Part shown: positions 9,529 through 21,871 of the stretch, piece by piece
Position numbering within the stretch: the first letter of the stretch is position 1
Layout: the number at the start of each line of letters is the position of its first letter
Assembly (NCBI RefSeq): GCF_010093535.1
Contig: NW_022985176.1
Location: 162,545 to 226,544, forward strand
Direction: 5' to 3'
Source: Lindgomyces ingoldianus
Taxonomy: Eukaryota; Ascomycota; Dothideomycetes; Pleosporales; Lindgomycetaceae
DNA length: 64,000 nt
Program-made: the position numbers and the translations under genes
Notes under the pieces: model-generated
Databases searched by the model: none
Seen by the model: the letters and a program-made list of their open reading frames with translations, nothing else
Told to the model about the DNA's origin: nothing

Positions 9529-12500
9529 CTATAATCCTCTATCTAATATAGCTGCACTAGTTCTTCTTTAACTCTACTCTTAGTAAGCTAAGACCTACAC
9601 TACTTCTATAATATACTATTAAATTAAACCCTACATAACTATATATTAATAGCTAAAGAAGTAATATTAAATAACACTTATCTACATAATAAAGTTCTAA
9701 TAAATAAAAAGAAGGCGCTTTTAGTTATAAGTGCTAGACTAGGTTAGCTGCTATTATTATACTATATAGTAATATTAAGTAAAGATAAAAAATTTAATAG
9801 TATATATGCTAATAAAAACAATATATCTATAGTTATAAGACATAATATAGCAGACAACTCTAATATAGACAGCAGACATAGACCTGCAGGGCTAATAGAG
9901 ACAGGCGCCTCCTTTGTAGACAAGACGCCTACAGAGACAGCAGTAACTGCTGCTTGCCTATAAATGCGCTTATAATAAGCTGTATATAATTAGAAAGTGC
10001 ACATAGCTTATAATACAACTTAGTTGTCTTTATCCTTTAAAGTAAGTCTTAGAAAAGTAGAAAAAGTGCTACTTTACTAAAAAGTAGTTAAATTTAATAA
10101 TAGGTCTTTATTACTTTTTTTTATATATTACTTAAAAAAGTATTACTAATAAAGCACATAAACACTATCTATAATGCTATAAAAAAAGGCGTAGAATCCT
10201 AGCCTATATATATTAAAATATTGCTACTATAATAAGACACTAGTATTAAAAAAGTGCTTTTAAGTAAACGCTATACTAAACTTTATAGCATTTTAAGCTT
10301 TTTTAACTTTATAGGCTAGTTTTTATTAATACCTAACTAGTATAAAAATAAATCTAGGCAGTAAAATAAAGACTTTATTAACTATAAATATAAAAAAACT
10401 AGGCCTCTATGATATGTTCTTATTATTAATGTAAATAAAAAGTCCTACTTTACTATATTTAACCTAAATTTACTTAAAAGTAACTTTAGCCTTAGCTTTT
10501 AGTAAAGGCGCAGTTAGCTGCGTAACTAGACTTAGCTTCTAAGTATTTACAACTAAAAATAGATCATAGCTAGTACAGCACTTTTTTAGTAGTAAAGGTA
10601 GACTCTAAGTTAACAAAATTATAAGCTTATTTTAGAAATACTAAAAAATAAACTTTTAGTAGCACTTTAATATAATTAGATTTAACTACTTAGGGCAGAT
10701 ACTTTTATATAACTAAAGCTTTACTTTTAACTATTCTAGCACTATTAATATGCCTAGTAGTTTATAATAAGCTAACTAGACCTACTTTTACATATCTTAA
10801 CTAGCTAATATTCTCTACCTTGCCTAGTTTATTACTGTCCTTACTAGTGTGCTAGTATAGTTAAAGTAATTACTTTTAGACAAGTTTAACATAGTAAACA
10901 TAGTATAAAGTGTAGATAATAAACACTAACTTATTTTATATTAACTTTTTTCCTTTTTACTAGCTTACTAACTTTATAACTACTTTAATCTAAAGCAGTC
11001 TACTAGCCCTCTTTTAAAGTAGTTAAAGGTATAATATAAAATAAATAGTATAGCAGTTGCATGTTATTTAGGTCTTCTTACTTTATAACTAAACTACTAA
11101 ATTAGGTCTTTAATATTATTTATAATTAAAATTAACTACTAATAGACACGCTAGACATTAGATAAATTTATACCTATTTTAAGCGCAGTTATAGTAATAG
11201 CAACTTAGATTAGAAACTTGTTCTTTAAGAAATTAGCATATATTTAAGCTTAGTTAAATTTTAATATGTGCTTTATATAACGTTATATTAATTAATTTTA
11301 AAAAATCTAAAAACTTAACTTAGTCTAGTCCTTTTATAACATTTAGTAAAGTTACTTAAGTTGTTGTTTAAGTAATATAGTACTAGGCTAATTCCTTATT
11401 AATTTAAAAGTAGAGTTAGTATAGTCTAAGTAGGACTCTTAACTAGTTATTAGTTTAAGCTACGTTTAAATTTTCTATATTTTATTTATAATAGCTAAGA
11501 ATGTCTGCCCTAGCATTATTTTTACTAGGGGTGTACTTAATTTAGAAGTAATACTAAGCTAACTTTTTTAGCTTAACAGACTTAATAAGCATTTAGCACT
11601 TTTATTATTATAAAGTACTCTAATAACTAATAATTAGTATATACTAAGGTGCTTATTATTGCTAATGTAAGCTTAGTCTTTTATTATTTAAACACTATAA
11701 TAATTATAAATAGCTTTTTATTTTGTATTTTCTAGTTTAGCTCTAAACTAGATAAGACCTTGCTATAGAATAAAATAAGGCACTAATTTCTATTAGCATG
11801 TTTCTAAAATAGGACTTCTGCTACTACCTTAGTAAAAGTGTTAGTTTTAATTTTAGTTTACAACATAAAGTTAAAATAGTAAAGTGTAGGTATTTTTAGT
11901 AGCTTAGACTTTAGCTTTTTAAAAGCCCTATTACACTCTAAAGTCTATATAAAAAGGGTAGTAAAACTTTAAAGAGTAATAATTAGTTTTACTATATAAA
12001 AAAATTTTAGAATAAATTATTAATAAAATTTAGTAAAGCCTAAAAAGGATTTTACACTTATTATAGTAGTAGGCGCTTACTAGTTGCGTAGCACCTTTAC
12101 TTTCTATAAGTTAACTTCTAGTCCTTTATTAAAAGTATATAGCTAAGATACTTTATTTAAGTAACATAAAATTTACTTTTTTTAATCTTTACTTATAATC
12201 CTGCTTACTAGAGCCTCTCTAAAACCTTTTTAACATAAAGAATATAAGTTGCCTTATTTTTAAAGTAAATAAAGATATTATTTAGATAAGTAATGTAAAA
12301 GTTGTCTAGATAGTTAATTAATATAGTATTTATATAATGCTAGTAAGTTGCTAGGCTGTTATATAATCTAAAAAGTAAAACTTTACATTTATATATTTTA
12401 TATTATGTCTAAAAGGTAGTACACTTCTTAGAGCTTAGGTTTATCCTAATTTTATTAAAAGCTATGTAAATATTAAACTTTATAAAAATAGCTACCTTTA

Positions 12501-15500
12501 TAAGTCTTAATAAAAGTTTATTTATATATAGTATTAGATACACATTTTTATAAGTAATAGTGTTAAGTTTATAGTAATTAACATAAATACATAAGTTGCT
12601 ATTTAGTTTCTATACATAAAAGATAAGGGATGTAAAAGGGCTTTAACTTTACTTAATAAAGCTATATTTTAAATTATTTATAACATACTTCTTTATTACC
12701 TCTAGTTCCTTAATGTTCTGTTTATATAAAAAGCTGTAACTATTAAAGAGAGGTTCTATAAGAATAATTTTATAGTTATATAAGCAATATGCTAGTAATT
12801 AGTAGGCTGCAGTGTAGCTAAATACATCTTAGTACTAATAGTATTTGAATAGTAATTAGAGGTTTACTACTGCTTTAGTTTTACATTTATTATTTAATAG
12901 TAAAGCTTGCTTATCTTTAATTAAACACTTAATTTTATAAATAAAAATTAAAAAGAACTTATTTTCTTTATATTAAAATAAAAAGCATTTACTAAAATAA
13001 AGGTAATAGTAGAGGAATAGAGGTCCTTTAGACTTCTTCTAGACTTTTTAATAGATAGGTAGATTAATAATTTAAGCGTCTTTAAACTATAGGTAATAAA
13101 AGAGCAGTATAATTTTAGTAGCCTTAGTAAACCCTTAATGCAGTTAATTATTAGGCTGCATAACTGCTAAATATAGTCCTTTTTCTATAGTGTGTTGTGT
13201 TATCTAATATTTAACTTTACTTTTTTATTACATGTAGGCTAGTTTAATTATATAAGCAAAAGCAGTAAAAGTTTATAAGTAGTAGAATACTTATTAGGCT
13301 ATATAATCTAATTCTTCTCTATATCTAGTTAAAGTTTAAAATAACATAACTATTTAATGCTAATAATATAATCTTATAAGCTAAAGTCTATAATTATAAA
13401 GAAGTAGTTTTCGATGCTTTTACTATTAATTTACATATATAAGTAGATATACTAGTAGACAGAAACTTAGACTTAGTCTTAAAAACTCTTAACTATAACT
13501 TTAAAAAGTAAATATTAAATAAAGATATAAAGGTATTAAAATAAAGACTAAGTAGTTATTAAGTTAATAAATAAAAAGCTATGTGCGCTAGTATTAACTA
13601 AAGAATTTAATTAAACTTTAATACTTTTTAAGCATAAAATAGTAAAGACTTAAAAATGTTTTTTTAAATAAGTGTAATAAGTTAATATTTACTAAGTTAT
13701 ACTTATTTAAGCTTAAAATAAAAAGTTTCTTTAAGTGTTTTTATTTTTTATTTAAAAAAAATCTAAGTTATAATTATTTATATTTATAAACTTTTTTTTA
13801 AATTATTATTACTCTACTTTAATTTTCTATACTCTAGAGATAAAGTAATTACTAGTAAAATATTTTAGTTTACTATAATTATAATAGTTACTAGAAGTTA
13901 TCTGTCTTTTAAAGGCAGGTGTCTAGCTAGGTTAACAGTGGGTAGCTAGGGTAGATTAGGGTACTAACATAGGTGCAGGTTAGAGTGCACTAGAATAGTA
14001 TACTGCCTTAGAGGTATTACTAGAAACCTTTTAAGATTAATTTATAATAAGTCTAACATTAGATTATTAAGTGTAGTTAATAGTTTACTTTAAAATAGTA
14101 AAAGTGTTTCTTCTTTTTATATTAGTTATAGGCTATTAAGTAAGCTACTATTATCTTAAAAAAGCTTTTTTAAGTGTGTTTAAAACCTAGGTTTAGTACT
14201 TTTAGGCTAAGTAGTATCTTTTTTTATAAGTAGAAGAACTATTTTAACTTTAATATAAACTCTTTAACAGCAGCACTAATAAAGTAAGCTTTAAAAGTAA
14301 AACACACCTTTTTTAGAGTTTAAAACGCCTGTTACACCTCTATCTTTTTATTACTAGTAATAAAGTAAGTTTATAAAAGCTTAATTATTTTTTCTATATT
14401 TTAAAACTAAAAGTTGTCTAATTTAGCTAAGTATCTAGGCTCTAGGTATTCCTTTGCACTACTAGCAGTGTGTCTCTGTACTAACGCTATGCGTGCGCGC
14501 TTACTCTAATAGTAATTTAAATTAATGTTAAGTCTATTTATAATAGAAGCTTACTATTATTTAAATATAAGTTTTTTACTATTTATAAAGTTCTTAATCT
14601 TAAGTGTGCGTTTAGTAAAGTAGCTTTAAAAAAGCTTAAAAGTGCTTAAAAAGTCTTTTACTATTAGTGTAGCAGAAGTAATTTAAGGCATTATTAAAAG
14701 TAATTTAGTAGTTAGTAGAGGTTAATTAGGACTAATAGTTTTTAATCTAGTAAGCTACTTAATTTATGTCCCTAATTAAGCTGCTTAGGTCTTAATGGCT
14801 ATATTACTAAAGTTTAACTTTAAATCTAGTAAGTCTTTAGCTTTAGGTTCTATAAAAAAAAGTTTAGCTATTAAAATTAGTAGTTATTTACCTTTAGTAG
14901 TAAGCATTTTACCTTAGCTACAGCTACAGCGTGTTACTAATTTTATACTAAGGTTTAAAAGTAGTTAAAAGTTAGGTATTAGTAGTTATCTTTAATTCTA
15001 ATAAGTTATTAGTAGTTTTTAAGTTTTTACCTTAGCACACTTTTTATAACTTTTCTAAAGGTAATTTTAATTATAGAGAATAGAAAGTTCTAAACTTAAA
15101 AGCTTTAGTTAATAAAAAGTTTTTAAAATCTTATTTATAATAACTAAATAATTTAATGTAATAGTGTGTAAAAACTATAACTTAAACTAAATTAAACACT
15201 TTTTAAAGTTAGACATAGTTAAATAAATAATTAATGTAATATTATTAATAAGGCTATTACTAGTAAAAGTAAGTTTTCTAATATAATGTAACAGCACAGG
15301 CAAGATAATAAGTTTAAATGTAGAGAGAATCTACTTAGAGGCATATAAGAGTGTGTAGGGACTCTAAACCTAGGAATGCTATTAACATCTATAAGCCTTG
15401 TACAAAAGGATATTAGAAAACTACTAAGCTAGCTATAGAGGCAAGGTGCAACTAAATACATAAGGGAATAGGGGTAACTGCAGGGGACAGGATTAAGTTA

Positions 15501-15577
15501 TAGTTAGGGCTAATACAGGGACCCTTTAGATAGGGTCTAAGTGACCTAAGATAGAACAATTTGTAAGAATTGTTATA
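9529..15577 (-). mobile_element. Gypsy-3a: truncated, RIP-degraded Gypsy retrotransposon
   Basis: An LTR at 15287-15577 is followed leftwards by an AT-rich interior read on the minus strand. Degenerate reverse transcriptase is visible near 12130-12340, with AYLDD-like text read as TYLNNIFIY and then KVLERL. Sequence next to the LTR (about 14930-15286) matches, inverted, the interior at 25068-25448, so it is the 5' leader/gag side. No second LTR was found at the left end, so the element is truncated or interrupted near 9.5-10 kb. The left 500 bp includes a GC-richer patch (9890-9960) that I could not assign. Confidence 0.7.
15287..15577 (-). repeat. LTR of Gypsy-3 family (RIP-mutated)
   Basis: About 290 bp, aligning end to end with the unmutated solo LTR at 30653-30942 (TGTAACGGCGCAGG...ATCGTTACA) and, inverted, with 24777-25067. 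Differences are overwhelmingly C-to-T and G-to-A. Confidence 0.9.
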
Positions 15578-16235
15578 ATATACTCTATTATTACTAAATA
15601 TACATGTAGTGTAATACTTTTACTAAACCTAGTTTTTGCAACTAGAATTATATTACCTAAACTAAAAATAAGGCGTTAGACAACATAGACCTGCTTAGTA
15701 TATAGTTCCCTTCTACTAAGTAAAAAAAAAAAGAGTATTTTAAAGAAAAAGCTTTTATAAGCTAACACTACATAGTTTCTAACATTAAACTATAACTATA
15801 TAAATAGCTATAAAGATATTATTATCTTTATTAAATATAAAAATATATGTAATCTTTTTTTATATAGCTTAGATTTCTATTAGTATAGCGCTCTCTAGTG
15901 TTCTAGTAAAGAACCTAAGGTTTTATTAATAAGGTGCTTAGTAACACTTAGTAAGTAATACTTAATTATAATAAGTGCACCTTTGACTTTAATTTACTAA
16001 ACTAGGTAACACTTATACATTTACTAAATAACTTAATTATAAATTAGGACTATTTTACTTATACTGCGTGTTACTATTTTAAATCTATGTAGTAGCCTTT
16101 AAACCTAGTATGCCTTATTTAAGATAAAGAGCGTGTTTTAAAGGCTAAATTAAGGTAAGTTAGTTAATCTTAGCTATTATTAATAGTTAAACGCAAGTAA
16201 ATAGACTAGTAAAAAATAAAGTTAAAAAGAACAGT
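15578..16235. other. AT-rich degraded DNA, nothing identifiable
   Basis: RIP-type composition with stops in all frames. No LTR, terminal inverted repeat or protein similarity was recognised. Confidence 0.5.
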
Positions 16236-16237
16236 TA

Positions 16238-18100
16238 ACGTACTTCACAGGCGAGTTGCTCACACACCTGAGTCGCTTACTTTTGCCAAGACCCCACCCT
16301 AACAAACTCTATTATAGCCTATAACAACCCGCTCTAGCACTATGTAGTACAGTACAGCCTAGAATATTATTTAGATACTACTTCTGCTTCTTGCTTATAT
16401 GTTTGCGTGTTATGCCTAGTCTAATTACACTATCTGCAGCGCCTTTAGAATAGCTTACTTACTTTAGCTTATACTTACTTCTTTGCCTTTTTTTTATTAC
16501 TATGTGCTTAAAACTTTTTTAAAGCTATTAAGTATAAGCTTTTTTAAATTATTAAAGTTTTTTTTACTTTAATTTACTTTTTTTTATATAATTTATGTTA
16601 TGTAGCAGCTTTATTAGCTGCTTAAAGCTTAGTAATTTCTTATTACACTAACACTAGCTTATACATAATTATTACTGCCCTTTTTAAAACCTTTTTAAAC
16701 ACTTTAACTATAGAAGTTAGTAAACTATTTATATGCTTTTAAATTTTTATTTTTATAAGCATTAATTATAACTTAAGTTTTAAAGTATTACTTAAGGTTT
16801 ATAACTGCTAGGGCTTATTATATATAAGTAGTAGTAGTAATAAAGTGCGCAACTTTACATTAAAGCTTATTATAACTTATTATAAGTTAAAAGAAACTAA
16901 TCTAGCACTTTAAAACTTTTTTTAGATATTACTAAAAGTAATTATAGTATTATAAGCTACTTTAAAGTATAGTAGAAACTTTATTTTTATAATATAAGTA
17001 ATTTAGTTGTGTATAAAGTTTTTAGCTTAGCGCCTATACACTTTTTTTAAAGGAGTAAAACAACTTACATTAAGTAGCTATAAAAAGTGTAATAAATAAA
17101 AAAGTATATAAATAGTAATAATTTTATTATTTTTATAGTATTACTAAAAATAAAGTAAGTTATAGCTCTTATAGCTGTTAATAACTAGCAGATAGTAGCT
17201 ACTAATAGTACACTTTTTTATATACACATTAAAGTGCTTTAACTAGTCTAAACTAAGCTAATTAGTAGTCTAGCTATACTTAGAGATTATAATAACTTAA
17301 TTTTAAAGTAGATTTTTTTTATACTAGTTTAAAAGATAGTTGCTACTTTAAAAGATAATAAAAAGTAAAATAGCTTACTTTTTAGCATTAATGCCTTAAA
17401 TAGCTGTTGTTTACTTCTAGTTACCTAGCTAAACTGCTTTTAGCTGTTCTTGTCTTTTTAAACTTATAATAACTACTTTAGTAGATATGTAGCCTATTAT
17501 AAACTTTATTTTGTTAAAGTTATACATGTTATTATTCTAGATACTATACTTAGCTTTAATATTCTTTATAAAGTTAAACTAGCTTTAAATTACTATAAAA
17601 TTTTTATAAAAAGCTTTTTTATAGTTATACTTACACTTAAACTTTACTTTAAGCTTTAAGTAATACTTAATAAATATATTAAGCTAGTTTATGCTAATAT
17701 AGCTTATATTACACTTAGTGTGTAAAGAATTAGCTATATTAGCTATAGCTGCTAGCTAAAGGGGAAATTCTTATACATTTAGCTTAAGTATGTGCTAAAT
17801 AATTACCTACTTTTTATTATTATCTAGCTTTTATAAGTTAGCTATATAATTAGCTTAAAAAAGTTGTTTAGTGTGTTAGTTACTTATTATTTTTTAAAGG
17901 ACTTTATAGATAGCTACAGCGTGTTACTTAAAAAGTGTTACATTTTATTTAAAAGCCTAAAGTATAAGCTACATTTAACATTTCTTTAACATGTCTAAGT
18001 AGTGTTGTTAGGAATGTATTAGTGTAGAAAGAGTAGTGTAGTAGGGTCTTAGTAAAAGTAAGTAACTTAGGTGTGTAAGCAACTTGCCTGTAAAGTACGT
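16238..18100 (-). mobile_element. Full-length Fot1/pogo-like transposon relic, family A
   Basis: 1863 bp, TA-flanked (16236-16237, 18101-18102), with ends ACGTACTTCACAGGCGAG and its RIP-mutated inverse. The right 470-620 bp matches the arms of the two fold-back elements, so the transposase N terminus is at the right and coding runs on the minus strand. The left end resembles the C-terminal tail of the family B elements. Heavy RIP-type mutation has destroyed the reading frame. This is the only full-length family A copy in the window and the apparent parent type of the fold-back copies. Confidence 0.8.
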
Positions 18101-18190
18101 TATGTGTTAAAATGTGTGTAATGCTAAGCCTATAATTTTTATAGTTAAAATGTTAGAAATTTATTTGAAAATAGTTTAAAGTAAATTATA

Positions 18191-19917
18191 ACGTACCTAA
18201 CAGGTTGGCCAGGCACTTTTGCCAAGCCTCTACTAAAACCACCCTATTCTAGCGCAAAACAGCCTACTTTAGCCCTATATAAAGCAATATAACACAAGAT
18301 ATTATTTAGAGTCTACTTCTACTACTTTCTTACACATACGCAAGTTATGCCTAGTCTAATTACACTACTTATATTACCTTTAACTTAGCTTACTTTTTTT
18401 AGCGCACACCTATGTCTTTAGCTTCTTTCTATTACTACACACTTTAAACTCCTTTAAAGCAGTTAGACAAGCTTTATTTTTAACTATTAAAGTCTTTTTT
18501 ACCTAAATCTACTTTCTTTTATATAATTTATGTTATGTAGTAGCTTTATTTACTACTTAAAGCTTTATAATCTTCTTTTATACTAACACTAGCTTATGTG
18601 TAATAATTAATGCCCTCTTTAAGACCTTTTTAAAGGCCTTTACTGTAAATGTTAGTAAGCTATTTACATGCCTCTAAATTTTTACTTTTATAAGCATTAA
18701 TTATAACCTAAATTTAAAAGTATTACTTAAAGTTAACAACTACTAGGGCTTATTATTAATAAGTAGTAGTAGTAATAAAGTATATAACTAAATATTAAAG
18801 GCTATTTTAACTTATTTTAGGTTAAATAGAACTAAACTAGCGCTTTAAAACCTTCTTTAAATATTACTAGAAGTAATTACTATATTATAAGTGTATATAA
18901 AGCATAGTAAAAACTTAAGTTTTATAATATAAGTAATAATCTTATTCTTTTTATAGTACTACTAAAAATTAAGTAAGTTATAGCTTTATAGCTATTAATA
19001 ATAAAAAGCTAATAAGTGCTTATAACTTTTTTTTTATATACTTATTAAAGTGCTTTAACTACTGCAGCTTAAGCTTATTTATTATTTAGCTATTTTTAGA
19101 GACTATAATAACTTAGTTCTAAAGTGGATTCTTTTTTTATACTAAATAAAAAAGTAATAGTAGCTTTTAAAAAGAATAAAAAGTAAAATAGCCTACTTTA
19201 TTATATTAATGCTTTAAATAACTATTATCTACTTTTTATTACTTTACTATATTAATTTTAGCTATTTTTATCTCTTTAAAGCTATAATAACTACTCTAGT
19301 TAATATCTAGCCTATTATAAAGCCTAACTTATTAAAGTTATACATGTTTTTATTTTAAATACTATACTTAGCTTTTATGTTAGCTACTAGGTAAAACTAG
19401 CTTTAGATAACTTTTAGATCTTTATAAAGCACTTTTTTATAATTATACTTATAATTAAACTTTATTATAAACTTAAAGCAGTGCTTAACTTATATACTAG
19501 GCTAGTTTAAGCTAACCTAGCCTAAATTACACTCTGTGTGTAAGAAATTAGCTATATTAGCTATAGCTATAAGCCTAAAAAAAATCTATATGTAATAAGC
19601 TTAAGTATATACTTAATAACTACTTTTTTTTTAAGCTTAGTTAAATTTTTTAATTTAAGCTAGCATTTTACTTCTAAAGGCTGTCTAGCGCGTTAATTAC
19701 TTAGTATTATATAAAAGACATTATAAATAGCTATAGCATGTTATAAAAAGAGTTCTAAGTTTTATTTAAAAGCCTAAAAAGTAAGCTATATTTAATGTTC
19801 TTTAGAAGATTTAATCTAGTGTTGTTGTTAAGGCATTATGTAGATAGGTAGAGTGTGGTAAGGGCTTAGCAAAAGTGGCTAGCTAACCTGTGTGGCCGGC
19901 CAACCTGTTAGGTACGT
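18191..19917 (-). mobile_element. Full-length Fot1/pogo-like transposon relic, family B
   Basis: 1727 bp, TA-flanked, with ends ACGTACCTAACAGGTTGGCC and its inverse. It lies 90 bp from the family A copy. The left end matches, inverted, the C-terminal tail of the 1.1-kb family B copies, and the right end matches their N-terminal half. The roughly 600 bp they lack is the catalytic region present here. Coding would be on the minus strand, but it is full of stops. Confidence 0.8.
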
Positions 19918-19919
19918 TA

Positions 19920-20783
19920 TATACTTTTTAAGTAATTAATTTTAATTATAGGCGCTGTAATAAGCTGTATGTAATAGTATCTTATATAGAAGTTTCTAGT
20001 AAGTTAATAAACAAAGCTTTGCACACATCGCGCTGCACTAAAGTCCCTTAGACAGCAGCTAAGAAGGAAGAAGCCCCAGCAGGGGTCTGAAAGTATCTAT
20101 ACTATTTGTGTACTAGTGTCTTCTTGGCATGCCGTCTGAGCTAGCTGAGATAAGACATGGCAGTTGTTCACACCTGCCCACCCTTCCTGCTCGTCTTGCG
20201 CCCTGCATTCAACCCATAACAGTGCCATAAGCATACTTCCAATAGGGGTTCTAGAAGCAAGGAAATATATCAGCCCAAAAGGACATCATTGGGTTCCTGG
20301 ACGATCACCTACCAGCAAGCATTGGGATACGGTTGATTGTCGAACAGCACCCGGCTCTACATTTTTTGAGCCAACCGCATCAGAACCTCATGCACGACGG
20401 TATAGACAAGATATCCGGCTTCATCGGCGTCATAGACACGAAATTACGGCTAGCGAAGATCATGCAACATTGCAAGAATGTGGTGGGTAAGATTTGTGGG
20501 TTAGATACAGCGTCTACCGCACATTCCCATAAAGAGAGAATTAGAGTATTCATTCGCGCATGTGCCAGTACATCTCGAGCACATCATCGCCAGACTGATA
20601 AACAATGCTTTCAAGCAACTGTAGAAAGCAATATAGAACGCGAGCCCATCAAAATCTTTATTCCTCCCCCCTCCCCTCAAAGAAGATTCAATTGAGAATA
20701 GAGAGACGGAAACAGATGTCGGGTTAATTATCAAGAACACCGATCAAGGAACAACCGACATTCCGTCACGCGCCTTTACTAAT
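19920..20783. other. Edge of gene island, with possible coding remnant
   Basis: Base composition changes from RIP-type to normal near 20.02 kb. About 20262-20490 is open on the plus strand with plausible residues, including GFLDDHLPASIGIRLIVEQ and ending at NVVGK. No start, splice pattern or family could be assigned. It may be a fragment of a gene cut off by the repeat block. Confidence 0.25.
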
Positions 20784-21047
20784 ATGAGTACGTCCTCACC
20801 CCCTTCCGCTGATGAGCAATTCCGTCCCCTCGCACACCCTGAACTAGACGTAACAATCCCCATACGTGACCGTGGCAGGCGGCGGTCTCTCACCAGAAGG
20901 GTATCCGCATATCTGGGATTATTCCTTCACGACGTTCCACGAAGACCAAGTCTCCTCCACACTCTCAGGAGGTTCTCCGTGAAATTGTGGGTGTGGGAGT
21001 GCGGTGGATGCATTAAACGCAATTTCTGGATGATGGTTATGGCGTGA
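20784..21047 (+). pseudogene. Possible N-terminal fragment of a fungal membrane protein (DUF3176-like)
   Basis: The 87-codon frame starts at ATG. It has a polar head, then RRRSLTRRVSAYLGLFLHDV and SVKLWVWE. This resembles the cytosolic head just before the first membrane helix of DUF3176-type fungal proteins as I remember them. The expected helices do not follow and the frame stops. No clean splice continuation was found in the next 800 bp. It may be a decayed gene or a first exon whose partners I could not join. The assignment is tentative. Confidence 0.3.
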
Positions 21048-21871
21048 ACAGTCTCGTCGGGCAGGGCGACGGTTTGTAGCTTGGTAGGGCGTACGCTGAG
21101 TATTTCGGAAGTAGCATTGCTGTGCAGTGTCTTTGGGGCTGGGCAACGGACATTTCCTTAAGGTCGAGGTGATTGGGAATGATTTATGACGGATTGATGC
21201 GGCAAAAGGAGGCACGAAGGAAGGAGATATGCCAGCCTAGTACAAGGGCAACATCTCGCACCAGTTCGGACAGACGAGCGATGTTCGCTCTTGAATAAAT
21301 GTCTCCGGGAATCCTCCGATTCTATTAATGGATACCCCAACATCGCCAAGCCGGTCCGTGGTCGGGCGTAAACCCTGTGGACGAATCAAAACGCGATCAG
21401 TTGGCCCCCAGGCCACACATCTGCAACAATTTGAAGTTGTCGAACACGCCCACACCGCCTCACACTCTTGGCAATGCATTGCATTTCCTTTCGCGAGATC
21501 TCTGCCTGTTTTGAGAGGATGCAATAATACATCCCTATGACGAACTTGACAGGTTTGATTATTTAAAAAAACCCCAAACATGCTAGCATTCACCCCTTTC
21601 TGGTCCCGGCGCTTTTCACAAAACGCGTCGATCCTGTCATTTACGGTTGAGGCACACCCCTAAGCTTAAGAACCGGGGCTGAGAACCCAAGCACGCCACA
21701 GCAACTGACATTGACGACCTTTAAAGTACTCAGGCCCCAGGCCTCGGACTGACACATTTTGCTCTCCCTGACGCGGTGACAGAATCTTAACGGTTCCCTT
21801 TTCTTTTCTTCGAGACACGGTCTGATAATGGCCATATATACTGGATTCTGGATAAACTGGGGTCAGCACCC
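21048..21871. other. Intergenic or decayed coding DNA
   Basis: Normal base composition with only short overlapping frames on both strands. No domain, RNA gene or repeat was recognised. Confidence 0.4.

Noticed and set aside
20164..20490. Open frame of 108 codons at the island edge
   Set aside because: It begins with a near-cognate codon, its residues look random, and the overlapping alternative frame has better coding character.
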